Shown: piece by piece, positions 5,873-9,483 of the stretch
How the letters are laid out: each line of letters opens with the position of its first letter
Numbering within the stretch: the stretch's first letter is position 1
Assembly (NCBI RefSeq): GCF_947654165.1
Contig: NZ_CANTKB010000053.1
Location: 1 to 9,483 of the forward strand
DNA length: 9,483 nt
Source: an uncultured Blautia sp.
GTDB taxonomy: Bacteria > Bacillota > Clostridia > Lachnospirales > Lachnospiraceae
Direction: 5' to 3'
Notes under the pieces: model-generated
What the model was told of the DNA's origin: nothing
Database searches by the model: none
What the model saw: the letters and a program-made list of their open reading frames with translations, nothing else
Translations under genes and position numbers: made by a program

Positions 5873-6753
5873 ACAGAAAAACAACTTCCCTTTCCATACT
5901 CGGAATCTACTGTCATATATCCTTTCTCTTTTTCCAAAATCAGATTAGAAAGATACAAACCAATACCGGAACCTTCCATGTTCTCAACTTCCGGACTTCT
6001 ATAAAATCGTTTGAATATATCGGTCACTTCCTCCTGCCGGATACCACGCCCATTATCTGCAATCTGAATCTCAGTGTATAAATCATAACTTTTCACACAA
6101 ATGGAAATGGTTCCTCCTCTATCGGTGTACTTAACAGCATTTTCTAACAAATTTACAAATACTTCTGCTGTCCATTTTCGATTATGATACAGTAATCTGT
6201 CCTCAAATGGTTCCAATGTAAAGTTGATTTCCTTTTTTTCTAGTTTCTCATAAAGTGTATCTACTGCGTCTAAAATCGTCTGCTTGATCCCTATTGCTTT
6301 TCCTTCAAAGCCATCAATATTTTGCTCCAGTTTTACCATCTTCGATAAAGACTCCACAATCCAACTCAGCTTGTCAATCTGTCGTTGCATTTTTTCAGAA
6401 AACAATGTTTTCCGTTCTGGTGTAATTTCCTCTTTACTTAAGATTTCTGCATAGAGAGAAATATTCGCTAAGGGCGTTTTTAATTGATGAGACATATTAG
6501 ATACCAGACTTTTCACCTGCTCTTTTTCTTGTTCGGCACTATTCACGTGATTATCAAGCACTTCCTGTATCTGCTTGATTTTACTGACAAGGGCAGAATA
6601 TTCTCCTTCTTCCACATCAGAAGCTGCAATCATTTCCCGATTTAACACACTGTCCAGCAAACGGTCAATCAGGCGATATGTTTTTCTTTTTTGATATATG
6701 CTATATCCAATCGACAAACACAAAAGCACTGCTAAAAGTATCGTAATCCACAT
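5848..6753 (-). CDS. Sensor histidine kinase, single-helix membrane anchor
   Basis: A 301-residue kinase if started at the ATG at 6753, which is preferred because it follows the regulator stop by four bases and AAGGGA overlaps that stop. The longer frame (from 6822) would overlap the regulator gene by 65 bases. One hydrophobic segment (about 2-20) anchors it, with no extracellular sensor domain. Then come a short coiled-coil linker, the H box SNMSHQLKTPL with phospho-His89, N box NLLENAVKY (Asn205), G1 DNGRG (233-237), F box FKRFYR (247-252) and G2 GSGIGLYL (261-268). It autophosphorylates and passes phosphate to the adjacent OmpR-type regulator. Lack of an outer domain suggests it senses through the ABC permease, as Bce-type kinases do, although those usually have two membrane helices. 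Confidence 0.93.
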   Translation of the reverse strand: MWITILLAVLLCLSIGYSIYQKRKTYRLIDRLLDSVLNREMIAASDVEEGEYSALVSKIKQIQEVLDNHVNSAEQEKEQVKSLVSNMSHQLKTPLANISLYAEILSKEEITPERKTLFSEKMQRQIDKLSWIVESLSKMVKLEQNIDGFEGKAIGIKQTILDAVDTLYEKLEKKEINFTLEPFEDRLLYHNRKWTAEVFVNLLENAVKYTDRGGTISICVKSYDLYTEIQIADNGRGIRQEEVTDIFKRFYRSPEVENMEGSGIGLYLSNLILEKEKGYMTVDSEYGKGSCFSVFLQNCKN

Positions 6754-6757
6754 CTCT

Positions 6758-7435
6758 TTATCCCTTCCAGATATATCCGATTCCATGAACTGTTTGAATC
6801 CATTTTGGTTTCGATACATCATCCTCTATCTTTGTACGAAGTCTGCTGATATTCACAGACACCGTATTGTTATCTACATACTTTCCATCACTATCCCATA
6901 TTTTCTCCAGAATCTGCTCTTTAGAAAGGATATGGTTCTTATTCTCAATCAAATACACTAACAGACGGTATTCCAATTTGCTAAGTGAAATCTCTTCGCC
7001 TCGTTTATATACTTTGCAGACACTCTGATCTATGCTTAATTCTCCTGAGATAATTTTCGTGCTTTCAGATTTTTCCTGAAGAATCCTCTTCATTCTTGCC
7101 TTCAATACTCCAAGAGAAAATGGTTTTGACAAGTAATCATTTACTCCTAATTCCAAAGCCTTTATCTCATCAAGTTCCGTATCACGAGCTGTCAGCATGA
7201 TAATCGGAATATTGCTGTAGCTACGCACCTCTTTACAAAGTTCAAAACCCGTTCCATCCGGCAAGTTACAATCTAAAAAAACAATATCATAACCACCTTT
7301 TGCGATTTCTTGTAAACCATCCTTTTTTGTTCCTGTCTCTGTCACATCATATCCATCACCAGAAAAGGAGAAGGAAAGTCCTTCTCTCAAATCAACATCA
7401 TCTTCAACTATCAAAATTTTATACTTTTTCATCAT
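6758..7435 (-). CDS. OmpR-family response regulator
   Basis: A 225-residue two-domain regulator. The receiver domain (about 5-118) shows the acidic pocket Glu11-Asp12-Asp13, the phospho-acceptor Asp55 in FLDCNLPDG, Thr82 in MLTARD and Lys104 in LSKPF. The C-terminal winged helix (about 130-224) ends VSVNISRLRTKIEDD...VHGIGYIW, the usual OmpR/PhoB DNA-binding end. It is the first gene of the four-gene unit and the likely binder of the dyad at 5851-5872. Two consecutive ATG codons (7435, 7432) follow AAAGGGA; either could be used. Confidence 0.96.
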   Translation of the reverse strand: MMKKYKILIVEDDVDLREGLSFSFSGDGYDVTETGTKKDGLQEIAKGGYDIVFLDCNLPDGTGFELCKEVRSYSNIPIIMLTARDTELDEIKALELGVNDYLSKPFSLGVLKARMKRILQEKSESTKIISGELSIDQSVCKVYKRGEEISLSKLEYRLLVYLIENKNHILSKEQILEKIWDSDGKYVDNNTVSVNISRLRTKIEDDVSKPKWIQTVHGIGYIWKG

Positions 7436-7476
7436 ATGTTCCCTTTATTACTTCACATAAATCATTTCTTTATATC

Positions 7477-7504
7477 ATTATACCGAAACGACCATCATTG
7501 TAAA
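7477..7504 (-). promoter_or_regulatory. Promoter of the regulator-kinase-ABC operon
   Basis: On the minus strand -35 TTTACA (7504-7499) and a perfect -10 TATAAT (7482-7477) are 16 bases apart; transcription should start near 7470, about 35 bases before the regulator gene. The -35 contains one TTACA half-site but no partner at the N4 spacing, so regulation like that at the ABC genes is not indicated. The promoter begins right after a terminator-like hairpin. Confidence 0.7.
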
Positions 7505-7530
7505 GAAAAAAGCAAGCTATTTAGGGCTTG
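7505..7530 (-). terminator. Short terminator-like hairpin on the minus strand
   Basis: On the minus strand CAAGC (7530-7526) and GCTTG (7517-7513) form a 5-bp stem with an 8-nt loop, followed by CTTTTTTCTTT. The stem is weak, but the T run and its position six bases after the stop of a possible minus-strand relic, directly before the operon promoter, make a terminator role plausible. Confidence 0.4.
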
Positions 7531-7616
7531 TCTTTCTCAATCTGTATAATGCCAAAGCAAGTTTTTTAAATTTTTTCTATCTCGCCCTGTATTTTGTTCT
7601 CTGAGCATTTCGTTAT

Positions 7617-7886
7617 ATGAGAGGGTTAATCTTTCAAGAGCAAGATCCACTCAGTAATACGGTATCGCCATTTTGGCTTTCCTATTACTCTGAGTTTTAT
7701 CTTGATGTGGATTACGCTCCCCATACCCTCGATACTGACATTTGCAAAATGTCAGATTGGCTTCCACATAAAATGTGTGCGCAACACCAGAAGTATCAGA
7801 AGGGACAGCTGATATTTCTAGTGGAGTGCCATGAAGTTGGAAGTGCCAAATTAAGAAAGGAGGAACAAGCCTATGGATCACATTGA
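7617..7886 (+). CDS. Uncertain small ORF overlapping the thyX start
   Basis: An 89-codon frame that ends 14 bases inside thyX. That overlap, with the thyX ribosome binding site inside its last codons, resembles coupled genes in an operon and is the main point in favour. Against it, the ATG at 7617 has no clear ribosome binding site, the product shows no domain known to me, and the opposite strand carries a competing reading. A perfect -10 TATAAT at 7545-7550 with a poor -35 lies upstream. Possibly only the C-terminal half (GQLIFLVECHEVGSAKLRKE) is the remnant of a real gene. Confidence 0.25.
   Translation: MRGLIFQEQDPLSNTVSPFWLSYYSEFYLDVDYAPHTLDTDICKMSDWLPHKMCAQHQKYQKGQLIFLVECHEVGSAKLRKEEQAYGSH
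7641..7704. repeat. Imperfect inverted repeat, 64-base stem-loop
   Basis: CAAGAT (7641-7646) pairs with 7699-7704, ACTCAG (7649-7654) with 7690-7695, and TAATA (7655-7659) with 7683-7687, separated only by small internal loops. GCC (7667-7669) can pair with GGC (7675-7677) at the top. That is 17 bp of outer stem plus 3 bp. It could be a leader RNA structure before thyX, a former element end, or a regulatory dyad. Confidence 0.5.
7735..7755. repeat. Perfect 9-bp dyad with 3-base centre
   Basis: CTGACATTT (7735-7743), GCA, AAATGTCAG (7747-7755). Perfect symmetry over 18 bases, with no T run after it on either strand, so a protein-binding site or a small RNA hairpin in the leader of thyX fits better than a terminator. 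The regulator that would bind is not known. Confidence 0.5.
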
Positions 7887-8652
7887 GACAAAGATTTTAA
7901 ATAGTTATACCATTCAGGAAGCAGCTCAGAACATGGTATTCGCAGCAAGGCTTACCCAACAAGGACATTCCATTCAAAACATGGATGATCTTATGGCGCT
8001 TTATCAAAAATCTTTTACAGATAAAACTGTAGACCGGATCGCCAGTCTTCCCCATCCAACCGTACAGAAATTTACGGTGATCACCGTTGCGATTGTAGGA
8101 GCAAGCAGACGTTTTCTTGCACAGATCACTCGTCATCAGAATGAAGTAAAATTCATGAGTGCATCTCTGCAATATAGCAACTATTCAGAAAAAGCTGCAT
8201 TTGCGATCCCATATGAAATCCTTTTTTCCAAACAGAAATACGTTGATCTCTATCTGGAAAGCTGCTTATCAGATCTCAGATGCTATCAGGAATTGTGTTC
8301 TGTGGGATTTCATCATGATTCTGCCGGATATGCTCTCCCGCATGCTTTAAGAAATATCTTGATCATCTGTGCTACTCCTTATGAGTGGAAGCATATGATC
8401 GGTCAGCGTATCTGCAGGAGAAATACCGATGAAACAAGAATTGTGATGTTGGACATCTGGCAGAAACTATATGAATTTGATCCGGTGTTATTTTCACCAA
8501 AGCTAACCGGTCCTTTTTGTCAGAGAGGAGGCTGCGAAGAAGGTTCTATGTCCTGTGGAATTCCTATTCCAACAGGATGGACTCCATTGGAAATATTGAG
8601 AGCAGACTATCCTCGGCTCATAGAAGGGAGGGTAGCTGTTTATGAAAATTAA
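7873..8652 (+). CDS. thyX: Flavin-dependent thymidylate synthase, divergent ThyX-like
   Basis: A 259-residue protein. ThyX makes dTMP from dUMP using methylene-tetrahydrofolate, FAD and NADPH. Family landmarks: RHQ (87-89) followed by SASLQYS (96-102) where ThyX has RHRxxSxxxxSxR; GYALPHALRN (152-161) like the (A)RYxLP segment; NTDETR (184-189) matching (Q)WEIR with the dUMP-binding Arg189; and a Cys-rich tail GPFCQRGGCEEGSMSCG (213-229) as in many phage and clostridial ThyX. The third residue of the signature is Gln rather than Arg and the motif is one residue longer, so flavin/dUMP handling may differ or activity be lost. The start is well set: AAAGGAGGA eight bases before the ATG. It overlaps the dUTPase gene, which supplies dUMP. 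Confidence 0.72.
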   Translation: MDHIETKILNSYTIQEAAQNMVFAARLTQQGHSIQNMDDLMALYQKSFTDKTVDRIASLPHPTVQKFTVITVAIVGASRRFLAQITRHQNEVKFMSASLQYSNYSEKAAFAIPYEILFSKQKYVDLYLESCLSDLRCYQELCSVGFHHDSAGYALPHALRNILIICATPYEWKHMIGQRICRRNTDETRIVMLDIWQKLYEFDPVLFSPKLTGPFCQRGGCEEGSMSCGIPIPTGWTPLEILRADYPRLIEGRVAVYEN

Positions 8653-9055
8653 ACTGATCGACTTTGGATTAGAGAAAGATCATTATCCCTTTCGACCTCA
8701 TGAAAACGATGCCGGTGCTGATGTGTATATGCCTTATGACTATACATTAAAGCCTGGAGAGATTGCAAGAATTCCCTTAGGCTTTGGACTCATGATTCCG
8801 GATGGATATGCCGGTTATGTCTTTCCAAGAAGCAGCATGGCTACAAAAGGACTGGTCTGCGAACTTCCGCCTATCGATTCCGGATATCGTGGAGAAATTC
8901 ATGCCATCATCAGCAATGTTAGTTCAGAATCCCAAATACTCCGCAAAGATACCCGTGTAGGGCAACTGGTTATCACTCCGGTTCTAATCGCCGACTTTGT
9001 TCTGGATCTCGGAGAAACAAGAGATACCGGGGCTTTTGGAAGTACCGGAGAATAA
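8642..9055 (+). CDS. dut: dUTP diphosphatase (trimeric dUTPase)
   Basis: A 137-residue protein with all five dUTPase motifs: I DAGADVYMP (23-31), II PRSS (62-65), III around IDSGYRGE with catalytic Asp79, IV RVGQLVI (105-111), V RDTGAFGSTG (127-136). It splits dUTP to dUMP and pyrophosphate, keeping uracil out of DNA and feeding thymidylate synthesis. Normal length for the homotrimeric type; motif V has RDTGAFGSTG where RGxxGFGSTG is usual. The ATG lies 11 bases inside thyX, with GGGAGGG upstream within the thyX end, so the two are translationally coupled. Confidence 0.96.
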   Translation: MKIKLIDFGLEKDHYPFRPHENDAGADVYMPYDYTLKPGEIARIPLGFGLMIPDGYAGYVFPRSSMATKGLVCELPPIDSGYRGEIHAIISNVSSESQILRKDTRVGQLVITPVLIADFVLDLGETRDTGAFGSTGE

Positions 9056-9069
9056 AAATCCTAAAAACA

Positions 9070-9101
9070 GAGGTGCCTAATGATTTATCATTTAACACCT
9101 C
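9070..9101. promoter_or_regulatory. Nested dyad before the Xre gene, candidate operator
   Basis: GAGGTG (9070-9075) and CACCTC (9096-9101) are perfectly complementary and enclose a second dyad AATGAT-TT-ATCATT (9079-9092). There is no T run after it, so a plain terminator is unlikely. It lies 37 bases before the Xre start, where a self-repressing regulator often binds; a weak promoter-like pair TTATCA (9086-9091) and CATAAT (18 bases on) overlaps it. Alternatively it is a 3' stem that protects the thyX-dut mRNA. Confidence 0.45.
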
Positions 9102-9138
9102 ATCCGAACATAATAACTCACAGAAAGGAATTACAATT

Positions 9139-9414
9139 ATGATTACATTTGGAAGAAAATTAAAATATTTGAGACAAAAAAATCATCTCACACAAAAAGA
9201 ACTCGGTATCGCACTTGGCTTTCCGGAAGATTCTGCTGATGTTAGAATTGCACAATATGAAGCGGATGCAAGAAAACCTCGTGATGAAACACTTGTTGAA
9301 ATGGCTAAAATGCTTTGCGTACCAATTGATATCCTCACCGTTCCGGTATTATCCGAACCCAAAGAATATGAGGCTGCATCCTTCTGGATGCATGAACTTG
9401 CTGCAGAATTATAA
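9139..9414 (+). CDS. Xre-family helix-turn-helix regulator, 91 residues
   Basis: A short Cro/C1-type DNA-binding protein. The HTH covers about residues 4-65: GRKLKYLRQKNHLTQKELG gives helices 1-2, and SADVRIAQYEADARKP the recognition helix and following turn. The insert FPEDSADVRI is common in regulators of clostridial mobile elements and phages. The tail (FWMHELAAEL) could serve in dimerisation. The frame extends upstream to 9073, but the ATG at 9139 is chosen because AAAGGA lies nine bases before it and the extra residues would be encoded by the dyad region. It probably binds near its own start. Targets unknown. Confidence 0.85.
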   Translation: MITFGRKLKYLRQKNHLTQKELGIALGFPEDSADVRIAQYEADARKPRDETLVEMAKMLCVPIDILTVPVLSEPKEYEAASFWMHELAAEL

Positions 9415-9483
9415 CTTATTTTAAATACCTATAAATGAGCAAGTTCGTGATTTTGCATAAAAGAAAGACACCTCGATTCCATG

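Larger units (their letters stand above)
7537..7881 (-). pseudogene. Possible gene relic interrupted by an in-frame TGA
   Basis: On the minus strand, a frame open from 7881 reaches TGA at 7653-7651 and continues without a shift to a second TGA at 7539-7537. The parts read ERNPHQDKTQSNRKAKMAIPYY in two pieces (ERNPHQDKTQ and SNRKAKMAIPYY), then after the stop VDLALERLTLSYNEMLREQ and a Lys/Arg-rich end LLWHYTD. The second part looks like an amphipathic helical C-terminus, and a terminator-like hairpin follows it. A TGG-to-TGA change would explain the internal stop. No family is recognised and the only start (GTG 7881) lies antisense to thyX without a ribosome binding site. It may be chance. Confidence 0.28.

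Noticed and set aside
6754..6822. Longer kinase start at 6822
   Set aside because: It would overlap the regulator gene by 65 bases; the ATG at 6753 has a ribosome binding site and starts directly with the membrane helix.
9435..9483. Possible start of a further ORF reading MSKFVILHKRKTPRFH at the window edge
   Set aside because: Only 16 codons are visible and no ribosome binding site precedes the ATG, so it cannot be supported.
1..9483. CRISPR arrays, tRNA or rRNA genes
   Set aside because: No regularly spaced repeats and no tRNA or rRNA signatures were seen on either strand by eye.

Overview
The window looks like an accessory, mosaic stretch of a low-GC Firmicute, most likely a gut clostridium of the Lachnospiraceae type. 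The grounds are strong AGGAGG-type ribosome binding sites, sigma-A promoters, AT-rich coding sequence, and gene families typical of that group (30-residue holin-like toxin, Fic, IS3 relic, Bce-like sensor/transporter cluster, ThyX/dUTPase, short Xre regulator). The taxonomy is an inference from these features; no rRNA or housekeeping gene is present.

Positions 1-450: the last codons of an unknown plus-strand gene, its intrinsic terminator, then a compact locus that reads as a type I toxin-antitoxin system. A strong promoter (151-179) drives a leader and a 30-residue single-helix membrane peptide (268-360). A convergent strong promoter (457-485, minus) drives a roughly 100-nt antisense RNA that ends in a hairpin over the toxin stop codon. 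The first and last parts of the toxin mRNA (188-215 and 421-444) are complementary over 22 of 23 aligned positions, which suggests a 5'-3' closed, translationally inactive mRNA. The Shine-Dalgarno sequence can also be masked locally. This is the most interesting part of the window.

Positions 557-2300 (minus strand): a class II Fic AMP-transferase gene whose promoter lies against the broken end of an IS3-family element. The element lacks most of OrfA and the last third of OrfB, including the final acidic catalytic residue.

Positions 2410-7504 (minus strand, transcribed right to left): an apparent operon of response regulator, sensor kinase, ABC ATPase and an 886-residue double-FtsX permease. 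Gene order matches the Bce-type antimicrobial-peptide sensing and resistance modules. A perfect dyad TTACA-N4-TGTAA plus a further half-site sits at the end of the kinase gene, upstream of the ABC genes, and fits the BceR-type operator. The likely circuit is that the transporter and kinase sense a peptide or envelope signal and the phosphorylated regulator raises expression of its own transporter.

Positions 7505-7872: an ambiguous intergenic stretch with a possible minus-strand gene relic (in-frame TGA, followed by a terminator), a competing plus-strand ORF, and two inverted repeats.

Positions 7873-9414 (plus strand): a divergent ThyX-like flavin-dependent thymidylate synthase overlapping a dUTPase gene by 11 bases, a pair that makes dUMP and converts it to dTMP, followed by a dyad-symmetric spacer and a short Xre-family repressor. 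Nothing convincing is seen in 9415-9483.
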